Below are positions 8,013 to 16,073 of a DNA stretch of 64,000 bases, in pieces (within the stretch, counting starts at the first letter, position 1; each line of letters opens with the position of its first letter). Below the pieces are notes generated by a model. The model was not told the DNA's origin, did not search any database, and saw only the letters and a list, made by a program, of their open reading frames with translations. This stretch comes from Streptomyces californicus (GTDB lineage: Bacteria > Actinomycetota > Actinomycetes > Streptomycetales > Streptomycetaceae), in the NCBI RefSeq assembly GCF_000717645.1, contig NZ_JNZZ01000013.1:186001-250000 (forward strand). Direction: 5' to 3'. The position numbers and the translations under genes are program-made.

Positions 8013-9880
8013 GCGGTCACCTCCGGGAGGGATACGTCCGCCAGCAGCGGTACGGGGACGGGCAGCCGGCGGGACCGCAGCCACTCCCCCAGCGCCTTGG
8101 CCTGCGGGTCGAACCGGGCCTGGGCGGCGACGCCCTCGCCCAGGAGCCCGCGGACGGTGAAGTTGAGGGCGCGGAGGTTCGGCAGGACGGTCCGGACCAC
8201 CGTCAAGTCGCGCGTCTCCGGCAGGAGTTCCTTGAACCGGTCCACGGTCAGCTCGTGCGCCAGCCACCGCCAGGCGTCGTCGTCGCGCACCCATACGCCC
8301 ACGTTGGCGTCGCCGCCCTTGTCCCCGCTGCGGGCCCCCGCGATCAGGCCGAGGGGCGCGCTGCCGGTGGCGGTGGCGGGGTACGGCTCGGGCAGCGGCG
8401 GCTCGTCGAGGGACGCCAACTCCCGGGTGCGGGAGGGCGGCTCGATGACCGTGCGGGTCTCGTCGGGCAGGACCGCGGTGTGCCGGACCTCCCCCGCCGG
8501 TACGTGGACCGCCTCGAACACGCCGTAGGGGGCGCCCTTTCCGGGCGGGGCGGTGACGTGGAAGCCGGGGTAGCTGCCGAGAGCCAGCTCCACGGCCGCC
8601 CCGGAGACCGCGCGGCCGACCGTCTCGGCGTCCTGGTCGCGGACGACGAGCCGGAGCAGCGCGCTGGCCCGCTCCTCGGTGTCGGCGTCGGGGTGGTCGG
8701 TGCGGGCCAGCTCCCAGCGCACCTCGGCGGGCGGGCGGGCTCCGCCGCGTTCCAGGGCGTCGGTGAACTGGTCTTGTACGAGGCGGGCCTTGGCGTCGAT
8801 GTCGAGGCCGGTGAGGACGAAGACGACCTCGTTGCGCCAGCCGCCGAGCCGGGTGAGTCCGGCCTTGAGGGTGGGCGGCGGGGCCTCGCCGCGTACGCCG
8901 TCGATCCGGACCCGGTCGGGGCCGTCCTGGGTGAGCCGTACGCTGTCGAGGCGGGCGGTGACGTCGGGGCCCGCGTACCGGGCCTCCCCCGTCTCGTACA
9001 GGAGTTGGGCGGTGACGGTGCCGATGTCGACGATCCCGCCGGTGCCGTCGTGCTTGGTGATGACGGACGAGCCGTCCGGGTGGATCTCGGCGAGCGGGAA
9101 GCCGGGGCGGCGGAGGCGGGCCGGGTCGTGTTCGCCGAAGAACGCGTAGTTCCCGCCGGTCGCCTGGGTGCCGCACTCCAGGACGTGCCCGGCGACGACG
9201 GCCCCCGCGAGCGCGTCCAGGTCGTCCGGGCCCCAGCCGAAGTGGGCGGCGGCGGGCCCGGTGACGAGGGCCGCGTCGGTGACGCGGCCGGTGACGACGA
9301 CATCGGCCCCGGCCCGCAGACAGGCGGCGATCCCGGACCCGCCGAGGTAGGCGTTGGCGGTGAGGAACCCGTCCGGTACGGGCATGCTGTCGCCCTCGAC
9401 ATGGGCGACGCGAACCGGCAGGCCCGCCTTCTCGGCCAACGTCCGTACGGCGTCCGCGAGACCGGCCGGGTTGAGACCGCCCGCGTTGGCGACGATCTTC
9501 ACCCCGTTCTCGTGGGCGAGGCCGAGCCCTTCCTCCAACTGGCGCAGGAAGGTGGTGGCGTAGCCCTTCCGCGGGTCCTTGAGGCGGCTGCGGCCGAGGA
9601 TGAGCATGGTCAGTTCGGCGAGGTAGTCGCCGGTGAGGACGTCGAGGGGGCCGCCGGTGAGCATCTCCCGCAGGGCGTCGAAGCGGTCGCCGTAGAAGCC
9701 GGAGGCGTTGCCGATGCGGAGGGGGGCGGACCCCGACGCGCGCCCGAGGTCGGCCACGGGGGCGGGGCGCCGGACGGGCCCGGGCACGGCGGCGGACCCC
9801 GGACCCGATGCGGGCTCCGGGCCTGATGCGGATGTGGGCTCCGGGCCCGATGCGGGTTCGGATGCGGGAGCGGTGTTCAC
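8009..9880 (-). CDS. Acyclic terpene utilization AtuA / DUF1446 family protein
   Basis: A 623-residue protein. After a low-complexity tail of about 55 residues rich in Pro, Ala, Gly and Ser comes the AtuA/DUF1446 core, beginning near LRIGNASGFYGDR. Further family segments are LTGDYLAELTMLILGR, VANAGGLNPAGLADAV and GRVTDAALV. A C-terminal domain contains GARSGDKGGDANVG. AtuA is required for growth on citronellol in Pseudomonas, but its biochemical step is not firmly assigned. The GTG start overlaps the TIGR03084 stop (GTGA) and the stop overlaps the carboxyltransferase start, so it is tightly coupled to the carboxylase. The repetitive N-terminal tail could be artefactual if translation starts later. 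Confidence 0.88.
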   Translation of the reverse strand: MNTAPASEPASGPEPTSASGPEPASGPGSAAVPGPVRRPAPVADLGRASGSAPLRIGNASGFYGDRFDALREMLTGGPLDVLTGDYLAELTMLILGRSRLKDPRKGYATTFLRQLEEGLGLAHENGVKIVANAGGLNPAGLADAVRTLAEKAGLPVRVAHVEGDSMPVPDGFLTANAYLGGSGIAACLRAGADVVVTGRVTDAALVTGPAAAHFGWGPDDLDALAGAVVAGHVLECGTQATGGNYAFFGEHDPARLRRPGFPLAEIHPDGSSVITKHDGTGGIVDIGTVTAQLLYETGEARYAGPDVTARLDSVRLTQDGPDRVRIDGVRGEAPPPTLKAGLTRLGGWRNEVVFVLTGLDIDAKARLVQDQFTDALERGGARPPAEVRWELARTDHPDADTEERASALLRLVVRDQDAETVGRAVSGAAVELALGSYPGFHVTAPPGKGAPYGVFEAVHVPAGEVRHTAVLPDETRTVIEPPSRTRELASLDEPPLPEPYPATATGSAPLGLIAGARSGDKGGDANVGVWVRDDDAWRWLAHELTVDRFKELLPETRDLTVVRTVLPNLRALNFTVRGLLGEGVAAQARFDPQAKALGEWLRSRRLPVPVPLLADVSLPEVTA

Positions 9881-10683
9881 CGGAGGCGCTCCTGTTCCGC
9901 GCGGGGCGGGCGTCCCGGCCCGGGGGGCCCGGCGAACGCCTGCGCGATGCCGAGCCACTGGTCGGCGGCGGCGCCCTCGGCGGTGACGGCGAGGTCGGCG
10001 CGGTGGGCGCGCTGGGTGACCAGGAGGCAGAAGTCGAGGAGCGGTCCGGTGATCCGCTGGGCCCCGTCCTCCGGTCCGTACGCGACCGTCTCGCCTTCGG
10101 GTGTGCGGAGTTCGACGCGGAACTCCTCCTCCGGCGCGGTGATGCCGCGCACCATGAAGGCGTAGTTCCGAGCCCGTACGCCGATGCGCGCCACATGGCG
10201 CAGCCGGGCGGTGGGGGTACGCGCCACGCCGAGGGCGTCCGCGACGTCCTGGCCGTGCGCCCAGGTCTCCATGAGCCGCGCGGAGGCCATGGAGGCGACG
10301 CTCATCGCCGGCCCGTACCAGGGGATCCTGGTGCCGTCCGGGGCGTCCCGCAGCACCTTCTCCAGCCGCTGCCGGCCCTCGCGCCAACGGGCGAGCAGGG
10401 CGTCCGGGGCATGGGCGGCGACCAAGGCGTCGGCGGCCTCGTCGACGAACGCCTCCGGGGCGGCCAGGGCCTTGGCCACCTCGTCCCCGAACCGGTCCGG
10501 CTCGGTGGCCGCGAGCAGGGCGACCTCGTCGGTCCAGCTCAGATGGGCGATCTGGTGGGCGATGCTCCACCGCTCGGCAGGCGTCGGCCCCAGCCAGTCC
10601 GGACCGTCCAACGCGCCGACCAGGTCGTCGAGTTCGTCGCCCTCCTCGCGCAGATCGTCGATCACGGCTACGACAGCGGACAC
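9877..10683 (-). CDS. TIGR03084-family protein (DinB/maleylpyruvate isomerase-like fold), first gene of the operon
   Basis: A 268-residue protein of the mycothiol-dependent maleylpyruvate isomerase N-terminal/DinB-like four-helix class. The metal-site type motif is seen in WSIAHQIAHLSWTDE (about residues 40-54), and a second conserved stretch, MASARLMETWAHGQDV, lies in the middle. Members are commonly found next to AtuA-like and carboxylase genes in actinobacteria; a role in thiol or acyl-CoA chemistry is inference. I chose the GTG at 10683, which has a GAGGGGAG ribosome site, over an upstream in-frame ATG at 10743 that would run through the predicted operator. It opens the operon, and every junction from here to the dehydrogenase is an overlap or a short gap. 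Confidence 0.82.
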   Translation of the reverse strand: MSAVVAVIDDLREEGDELDDLVGALDGPDWLGPTPAERWSIAHQIAHLSWTDEVALLAATEPDRFGDEVAKALAAPEAFVDEAADALVAAHAPDALLARWREGRQRLEKVLRDAPDGTRIPWYGPAMSVASMASARLMETWAHGQDVADALGVARTPTARLRHVARIGVRARNYAFMVRGITAPEEEFRVELRTPEGETVAYGPEDGAQRITGPLLDFCLLVTQRAHRADLAVTAEGAAADQWLGIAQAFAGPPGPGRPPRAEQERLR

Positions 10684-10741
10684 GTGCGCTCCCCTCGGGA
10701 CCGGGTGTGGTGTCCAGGAGCATGGCAGCGCGCCAAGAAAC

Positions 10742-10763
10742 AATCAAGCACGCTTGCATGATT
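10742..10763. promoter_or_regulatory. Probable TetR operator at the head of the acyl-CoA operon
   Basis: AATCAAGCA (10742-10750) and TGCATGATT (10755-10763) form an inverted repeat with 8 of 9 positions matching. Nested inside is a perfect CAAGC-AC-GCTTG. It is the only AT-containing symmetric stretch upstream of the operon start (10683) and resembles TetR sites that control acyl-CoA catabolic genes. The TetR at 25-669 is the natural candidate (inference). Confidence 0.6.
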
Positions 10764-10877
10764 TACCCACCGGCAGAGACACCAGCGGGAACGAGGTGGC
10801 TGAAACGCGTCGGCGAAGACGTGCGGACCAGGACATTCCGGCAGCGCTCGCGCGGCGGGCCGCGTTAGCCTCCGTCG

Positions 10878-11599
10878 ATGACTGCCGAAACCCGACCGCC
10901 CGCATCGGCGACCGTCCAGTTCGACGGTGATGGCCTGGTCCTGGAACTCCGCCACGACGCCGAAGGCCCGTACTACGCCTTCCCCGGGACCCGGTCCGAA
11001 GCCCCCGCGCCGCGCGTCACCCTGCCCCTGGAGAGAGCCATGCACGCCCGGATCCGCCCGGCGGGCACGGCGGAGGCGGTCCTGCGCGCCTGGTCGCAGG
11101 GGGCGCCGCCGCAGGGCGCGGTGGAGCCGGTGGACCCCTCGGCGGTGGAGCCGGTACGGGTGCGGGCCGGGGCGGTCGTCATCCGCGACGGTCCGTCCTG
11201 CTGATCCGCTTCACCGAGGACGACGGCGCGTCGCACTACGAGATCCCGGGCGGCGGCGTCGAGGAGGGCGAGACGCCGGAGACGGCCGTCCTGCGCGAGC
11301 TGGACGAGGAGACCGGCCTCGCCGGGACCGTCGGGCCCCGGATCGCCCGGGTCTGGAAGGGCGGCCGGCACGAGCACTACTTCCGCGTGGCCGCCACGGG
11401 CGAGATCGGCCCGCCCGAGACGCTGGACAACTACGGGGGCACCCCGCTCTGGGTGCCCGTGGAGGAACTGCCCGCCCTCCCGCTGTGGCCCAAGCGGCTG
11501 TCCTGGCGCATCGCGCACTGGCACCGGACGGGCTGGCCGGACCGCCCCGCCGAACTGGCGGACTCGATCGAGGAGTTGGAACCTCCCTGCACCTGGTGA
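10878..11599 (+). pseudogene. NUDIX hydrolase gene interrupted by a frameshift
   Basis: The first part reads in one frame from an ATG at 10878 to a TGA at 11202-11204 (108 residues) and ends in VRAGAVVIRDG, the usual opening strand of a NUDIX domain. The rest of that domain continues in the next frame from about 11189 to the TGA at 11597. It contains the NUDIX box GGGVEEGETPETAVLRELDE followed by ETGL, with the expected metal-binding glutamates. No start codon with a ribosome site is visible for the second part, and codon use is coding-like on both sides. Adding one base between about 11184 and 11198 restores a single protein of roughly 240 residues that would hydrolyse a nucleoside-diphosphate-linked substrate. 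Either a real mutation or a sequencing error would explain it. Confidence 0.7.
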
Positions 11600-11692
11600 G
11601 GGCGGTACGCCGCCGACCCCGGCCCGGGGCTTCCGCGTCCCGCCCGGGGCTTCCGTGTCCCGCCTGCCGACCTCTGAGCCCCTACGCCCCCG

Positions 11693-12757
11693 CTACGCCC
11701 CCGCAGCCCCCTCCGGAACCGCGCGCGGAAGGCCGAGCTGCGGCAGTTCCAAATGGCGGGCGCCCGTGGGGACGGCCACCTCGCCGGAGTACGTCAGGTC
11801 GGCGAGGTCCACCTCAAGGGCGCGTACGGCGTCCACCAGGAGGGACACCGCCTCGCGGACCGGTCCGCGAGGCCGGTCGCCCGTGCCCAGGGCGCCGAGG
11901 ACCACGCACTGCCGCAGACCGCCGTAGTGCTGCCACCCGGAGGCGGCGAACCGGTCGGAGCCGGGGAGGTCCGGGTGGTCGGCGGGCGCCTCCAGCCGGA
12001 GGGCGTCGTGCGAGCCGTTGCCGACGGCGGCGACGGAGCGGAGCGGGTCCGGGGCGGAGGAGAGGCGGAGAGTGAAGTCGCCGGGGAAGGCGTGCACTTG
12101 GGTGCAGAGCACCAGCAGCGCCGCGCCCAGCCGCTCCCCTGCTTCCGCCCAGTCCCGTACCGGCCGCGAGAGCTCCGGGCGGGAGAGGTCCGCACCGAGC
12201 GAGCCACGCCACACGTCCGGGTACCCCCGGCGGAACTCGGCGCCCCGGTCGGTGCGGAGCAGTTGGAGGACCACGTTGCCCTCGTCCAGCATGACGCCCA
12301 CGTCGGCCCCCGGCCGGATCCACACCGCGCGGGGGCCCGGGCCCGCCAGCCGGGTGGGCGGCCCGCCGAGCACGTCCTCGGTGACCTCGCGGGCGGTCTG
12401 CGCGAAGTGCAGTTCATGGGCGTGGTCGTCGTCGTACGCGATGCCGTACGAGAGGTTCACCTCGACGCCCAGCACCTGTTCGGCGTCGTCGGCCGCCACG
12501 GTCAGCACGCCGACGCCCTGCCGGGGCCCCCGGGGCGGATGGTCCAGCACCCACGCCACTTCCGGCCGGCGGCCCCGCGCCAGGTCCGGCACGCCCCCGC
12601 CGGGGCCCACGGGCCGGATCTCCCAGTCCAGCGTGGAGAGTGCGGCCCGCACCTCCGGCAGCCGCCGGCCGCCCGGGTCGAGCGGTATCAGAGCGTCCGG
12701 CAGCCGCCGGTACCTCGTCTCCGCCTCCCAGCCGCGGTACGCGTCGTCCGTCCTCAT
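11693..12757 (-). CDS. Hypothetical protein, about 354 residues
   Basis: A soluble protein without recognisable signal peptide or membrane segments. It starts MRTDDAYRGWEAETRYRRL and is rich in Asp, Gly, Leu and Trp, with a coding-like third-position GC pattern throughout. I do not recognise the family. I chose the ATG at 12757 because the sequence upstream is low-complexity Arg/Pro that reads like intergenic DNA, although no strong ribosome site precedes it. It lies downstream of the TetR gene on the same strand, with a perfect hairpin in the 147-bp gap, so it is probably transcribed separately. It is convergent with the broken NUDIX gene. No function can be assigned. Confidence 0.7.
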   Translation of the reverse strand: MRTDDAYRGWEAETRYRRLPDALIPLDPGGRRLPEVRAALSTLDWEIRPVGPGGGVPDLARGRRPEVAWVLDHPPRGPRQGVGVLTVAADDAEQVLGVEVNLSYGIAYDDDHAHELHFAQTAREVTEDVLGGPPTRLAGPGPRAVWIRPGADVGVMLDEGNVVLQLLRTDRGAEFRRGYPDVWRGSLGADLSRPELSRPVRDWAEAGERLGAALLVLCTQVHAFPGDFTLRLSSAPDPLRSVAAVGNGSHDALRLEAPADHPDLPGSDRFAASGWQHYGGLRQCVVLGALGTGDRPRGPVREAVSLLVDAVRALEVDLADLTYSGEVAVPTGARHLELPQLGLPRAVPEGAAGA

Positions 12758-12844
12758 ACGGCGGAGGCCATGGCGGCGTTCGCGGCACCCGTACGACGGT
12801 GGCCGCGCGGACGGCAGGGGCGGCAGCACGGCGGACGCGCGGAG

Positions 12845-12875
12845 GCCCGCCGCCCGCTGCCGGCGGGCGGCGGGC
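12845..12875 (-). terminator. Perfect GC hairpin downstream of a TetR gene
   Basis: A 13-bp perfect stem (12845-12857 with 12863-12875) closes a 5-nt loop, 30 bp after the stop of the TetR gene at 12905. GC-only hairpins without U tracts are the common streptomycete terminator form, so termination of the regulator transcript is likely. Confidence 0.6.
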
Positions 12876-12904
12876 GGTAGCACGGCGGGCGGCCGGCCTC
12901 CGGC

Positions 12905-13528
12905 TCAGGCCGCCGGGAGCCGGTCGAGCGCCGGGGCGAGGACCGCGAAGGCACGGTCGGTGAGGGCGGCCGGGTCGTCGGCGCCGTCGCTGTCGCTCCA
13001 CCGCCGCAGCACGGTGTCGAAGGCGACGAGCGCCGCCCCGGCGGCGATGCGCGGATAGAGGTCCGCCTCCGGGTCGAGCCCCAGCCGGCGGGCCGTCTCC
13101 GCCGCGAGGTCGTCGCGCCACCGCGCCTGGTGCTCCTGGAAGCGGGCGCGCAGGGCGGGCGTGCGCAGGATCAGCTGGACCACCGGCAGGGCCCGCCCGG
13201 CGTGCTCGGCACCGTCGGCGCAGGCCGCCATGGCGGCCCAGACCGTGTGCCGCAGTGCCACGGAGGGAGGCTCGGCCGCGGGTCGGGCGGCCAGCTCGGT
13301 GTGCATGCCCGCCCCCATGCCCGCCAGGAACTGGACGACCACGTCCTCCTTGGACGCGAAGTACCGGAAGAACGTCCGCTTGGAGACCCCGGCGGCGGCC
13401 GCGATCGCGTCGACCGTGACCGCGTCGAACCCTTCCCGCGCCATCAACTGAAGGGCCGCTTCGGTCAGTTCGTCGGAGACGAGCTGCCGCTTGCGCTGGG
13501 CCAGGGTGGTTTCGGGGCGGAGGCTCAC
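12905..13528 (-). CDS. TetR-family regulator divergent from an SDR gene
   Basis: A 207-residue TetR regulator. The helix-turn-helix lies at about residues 15-62, with TVDAIAAAAGVSKRTFFRYF as the DNA-binding core (KRTFFRYFASKEDV is typical of the family). A helical C-terminal ligand domain follows. The GTG at 13528 is preferred because the family normally has 10-20 residues before the first helix; the longer reading to 13597 would start in the operator. It is divergent from the short-chain dehydrogenase at 13627, and a 26-bp inverted repeat lies between them. Control of that enzyme and autorepression are likely by position. The inducer is unknown. Confidence 0.9.
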   Translation of the reverse strand: MSLRPETTLAQRKRQLVSDELTEAALQLMAREGFDAVTVDAIAAAAGVSKRTFFRYFASKEDVVVQFLAGMGAGMHTELAARPAAEPPSVALRHTVWAAMAACADGAEHAGRALPVVQLILRTPALRARFQEHQARWRDDLAAETARRLGLDPEADLYPRIAAGAALVAFDTVLRRWSDSDGADDPAALTDRAFAVLAPALDRLPAA

Positions 13529-13590
13529 CCCGCCATCGTAGACCCATGCCACGAATGACACCAGGTGCCAACATGACACTCGCTGCAGGC

Positions 13591-13616
13591 TTGACACTCG
13601 GTGACACGAGCGTCAA
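13591..13616. promoter_or_regulatory. Inverted-repeat operator between TetR and SDR genes
   Basis: TTGACACTCG, six spacer bases, then CGAGCGTCAA: 9 of 10 positions pair. It ends 10 bp before the SDR ATG at 13627, and further TGACAC copies lie at about 13574 and 13602. A repressor bound here would block the short or absent leader of the SDR gene. Assignment to the adjacent TetR is inference. Confidence 0.65.
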
Positions 13617-13626
13617 CGTATGCCGT

Positions 13627-14622
13627 ATGACACAGGATGCGACGCAGAACACGACGCCCGGCGCCGCACAGGGGACGGCGCCGGGCTCGACGCGGAAGCA
13701 GGGTTGGACCGCCGAGCGGATCCCGGACCAGACCGGCCGGGTCGCCGTGGTGACCGGGGCCAACAGCGGTCTGGGCCTGGCGACCGCCCGCGCGCTCGCC
13801 CACCGGGGCGGCCACGTGATCCTCGCCGTGCGCGACGAGGAGAAGGGGCGGCGGGCCGCCGCCGGGATCACGGCGGGACACCCGGGGGCCTCCGTCGAGG
13901 TGCGCCGCCTGGACCTGGCCGACCTGGACTCCGTACGGGCGTTCTCCGCGTCCCTGCACGCCGACCGCACCCGGCTGGACGTGCTGGTCAACAACGCCGG
14001 GCTGATGGCCCCGCCCCGTTCGACGAGCGCGCAGGGGCACGAGCTGCAGTTCGCCTGCAACCATCTCGGCCACTTCGCGCTCACCGGGCTGCTGCTCGAC
14101 CTGCTGGCCGGGGGCCGGGACCCCCGGGTCGTCACGGTCACCTCGGTCAACCACCGCAAGGCGCACCTGGACTTCGACGACCTGAACGGCGAACGCGCCT
14201 ACCGCCCCATGACGTTCTACGACCGGTCGAAGCTCGCCAACGCCGTCTTCGGCCACGAGCTGCACCGCCGGCTGACCGCGTCCGGGAGCCCGGTCCGCAG
14301 CCTGCTCGCCCACCCGGGCTACACCGCCACCCACCTCCAGACGAGCAGCCCGACCGGCCTGGTGAAGCTGGTGTTCGGCACCGCCCTGCGCCCCCTCGCC
14401 CAGCGGCCCGAAGCGGGCGCGCTGCCGCAGCTCTACGCGGCGACCGCACCGGAGGCCCGGGGCGGCGACCTCATCGGCCCGGACGGCCGCGGCGAGCTGC
14501 GCGGCGCCCCGACCCGCGTCGAGCTGGGCTCATCGGCCACGGACACCGCGACGGGACGCCGCCTGTGGGAGGTGTCGGAAGGGTCGACCGGCGTCCGCTT
14601 CCGGTTCCCGGCGGCGGGGTGA
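13627..14622 (+). CDS. Short-chain dehydrogenase/reductase (oxidoreductase)
   Basis: A 331-residue classical SDR of the retinol-dehydrogenase/WW-oxidoreductase-like type. The cofactor motif TGANSGLG is near residue 48, the acidic DLADLDSV near 100, NNAG near 124, and the active-site YDRSK near residue 200, with an upstream active-site serine in VTVTSVNHRK. It should oxidise or reduce a hydroxyl/ketone with NAD(P)(H), the basic residue after the first strand (VRDEEKGRR) suggesting NADP(H). The ATG at 13627 leaves an N-terminal Gln/Thr-rich tail of about 30 residues and sits only 10 bp from the operator. An earlier in-frame ATG at 13546 would place the operator inside the gene, so I rejected it. 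Confidence 0.9.
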   Translation: MTQDATQNTTPGAAQGTAPGSTRKQGWTAERIPDQTGRVAVVTGANSGLGLATARALAHRGGHVILAVRDEEKGRRAAAGITAGHPGASVEVRRLDLADLDSVRAFSASLHADRTRLDVLVNNAGLMAPPRSTSAQGHELQFACNHLGHFALTGLLLDLLAGGRDPRVVTVTSVNHRKAHLDFDDLNGERAYRPMTFYDRSKLANAVFGHELHRRLTASGSPVRSLLAHPGYTATHLQTSSPTGLVKLVFGTALRPLAQRPEAGALPQLYAATAPEARGGDLIGPDGRGELRGAPTRVELGSSATDTATGRRLWEVSEGSTGVRFRFPAAG

Positions 14623-14627
14623 CGGGA

Positions 14628-14646
14628 GGGGGCCGGGCCAGCCCCC
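14628..14646. terminator. Possible short bidirectional terminator between convergent genes
   Basis: GGGGGC (14628-14633) and GCCCCC (14641-14646) form a 6-bp stem just after the SDR stop, in the 112-bp gap facing the EamA gene. It is weak and given with low confidence. Confidence 0.3.
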
Positions 14647-14734
14647 CCCTGCCCGCGCCGGAGCAGACGCCGCCGCACCCGGCCCGGCCCTCACGCCTCG
14701 CATCGCACACCGGCAGAGCGCGGGCGCGCGTACG

Positions 14735-15745
14735 TCACTCCTCGCGCCGCGCGCCCCCCGACCGGCTGCGGACCGCCCCGATGCTGGCCCCGATGACGAG
14801 GGCGATCGCGAGGGCGTCCGTCGTGGAGAGGGCCTGGTCCAGGATCAGGAAGCCCGCCCCGGCGGCGATCGCCGGCTCCAGGCTCATCATCACGGCGAAC
14901 GTCGGCGCGGGCAGCCGGCGCAGGGCCATAAGCTCCAGCGTGTACGGGAGGACCGAGCTGAGCACCGCCACCGCCGCGCCGAGCGCCAGCGTGGACGGGA
15001 CCGCCAGCTTCGCCCCGGACTCAAGGACACCGAGCGGCAGCGAGAGGACCGCCGCGACCACCATCGCCAGGGCCAGCCCGTCCGCCTGCGGGAAGCGGCG
15101 GCCGGTACGGGCGCTGAACACGATGTACGCCGCCCACATCGCCCCGGCCGCCAGCGCGAACGCCGCACCGAGCGGGTCGAGGCGGTCGAAGCCCCCGCCG
15201 CCCAGCAGGACGACGCCGACGAGGGCGAGCCCCGCCCAGACCACGTTCACCAGCCGGCGCGAGGCCACCACCGACAGGACGAGCGGACCGAGCACCTCCA
15301 GGGTGACGGCGATGCCCAGCGGGATACGGTCCAGCGCCAGGTAGAAGAGGGTGTTCATACCGCCCATCGCGACACCGAAGGCGAGCACCGTGCCCCAGTC
15401 CGCGCGCGAATGGCCGCGCACCTTCGGGCGGCAGACCACCAGCAGGATCAGCGCGGCGGCCGCCAGGCGCAGCGTGACGACGCCCAGCGCGCCCGCCTTC
15501 GGCATCAGGAGCGCCGCGACGGCCGAGCCGAACTGGACGGAGAGCCCGCCCGCGACGACCAGCGCGATCGGGGCCAGCGCCGCCCGCCGCGCCGCCCACG
15601 TGCCCGCTCCGGGCGCACCCGGATCGCCCGCGCCGCCGGGACGGCCCGGATCGGTCGCGGCGGCGTCGAGGGCGGTCACCGCCTCCGGTACGGCGATGGC
15701 CGCGGCGGCCGGTTCGGTGGCGGCGGCGCTGCGCTGGTCGTTCAC
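14735..15745 (-). CDS. EamA/RhtA-family inner-membrane exporter
   Basis: A 336-residue drug/metabolite transporter with about ten hydrophobic segments in two EamA repeats. The first repeat begins near residue 50 (IALVVAGGLSVQFG) and the second near 190 (LGAAFALAAGAMWAAYIVF). Family members related to RhtA export amino acids such as threonine or homoserine; the substrate here is not readable. The Ala/Pro/Gly-rich N-terminal tail is cytoplasmic. The GTG at 15745 has a GGAAGG ribosome site, and an upstream in-frame extension lacks hydrophobic or conserved sequence. It is divergent from a LysR regulator 328 bp away with an inverted repeat between, the usual arrangement for an exporter switched on by its substrate through LysR. 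Confidence 0.88.
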   Translation of the reverse strand: MNDQRSAAATEPAAAAIAVPEAVTALDAAATDPGRPGGAGDPGAPGAGTWAARRAALAPIALVVAGGLSVQFGSAVAALLMPKAGALGVVTLRLAAAALILLVVCRPKVRGHSRADWGTVLAFGVAMGGMNTLFYLALDRIPLGIAVTLEVLGPLVLSVVASRRLVNVVWAGLALVGVVLLGGGGFDRLDPLGAAFALAAGAMWAAYIVFSARTGRRFPQADGLALAMVVAAVLSLPLGVLESGAKLAVPSTLALGAAVAVLSSVLPYTLELMALRRLPAPTFAVMMSLEPAIAAGAGFLILDQALSTTDALAIALVIGASIGAVRSRSGGARREE

Positions 15746-15947
15746 GGGGGACCTTCCGGGGAGTACGGGCGGGACAGGGCGGGCGGAACGGATCCGGAGA
15801 CGTCGGCGTCGTCCGGCGGCGGGACACGAGTCCGCCCGGAGCCGGCGGGCGCGGCCGCCCGACCGGAGGCTCCGGGCGGGCGACGGGGCGCGGCGCCCGT
15901 CGCAGGCTCCGGCACACCGGAGCACCAGCACACCGTCACACCCCGAA

Positions 15948-15969
15948 CCAGTCCACTGTAATGGACTGG
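15948..15969. promoter_or_regulatory. LysR-type inverted repeat between exporter and regulator genes
   Basis: CCAGTCCA and TGGACTGG pair perfectly around ctgtaa. An overlapping ACTGT/ACAGT pair (15955-15959, 15970-15974) extends the symmetry. It lies 105 bp from the LysR start and about 200 bp from the exporter start, within the 328-bp divergent region 15746-16073, in which I see no gene. Confidence 0.55.
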
Positions 15970-16073
15970 ACAGTACGCAAAGCCGCACTTACCCGCCACC
16001 ACTTTCCCTTCACCGTAAGGACGCCCGCGCGTTCCGTGAAATACCGTCCACGCTCTCGTTATGCTCCCTGCGC

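Noticed and set aside
10668..11045. 125-residue minus-strand frame over the operator
   Set aside because: It overlaps the operator and the 5' end of the NUDIX gene and lacks coding signs.
13546..13626. Earlier ATG for the SDR gene
   Set aside because: It would put the inverted-repeat operator inside the coding sequence and adds residues without conservation.
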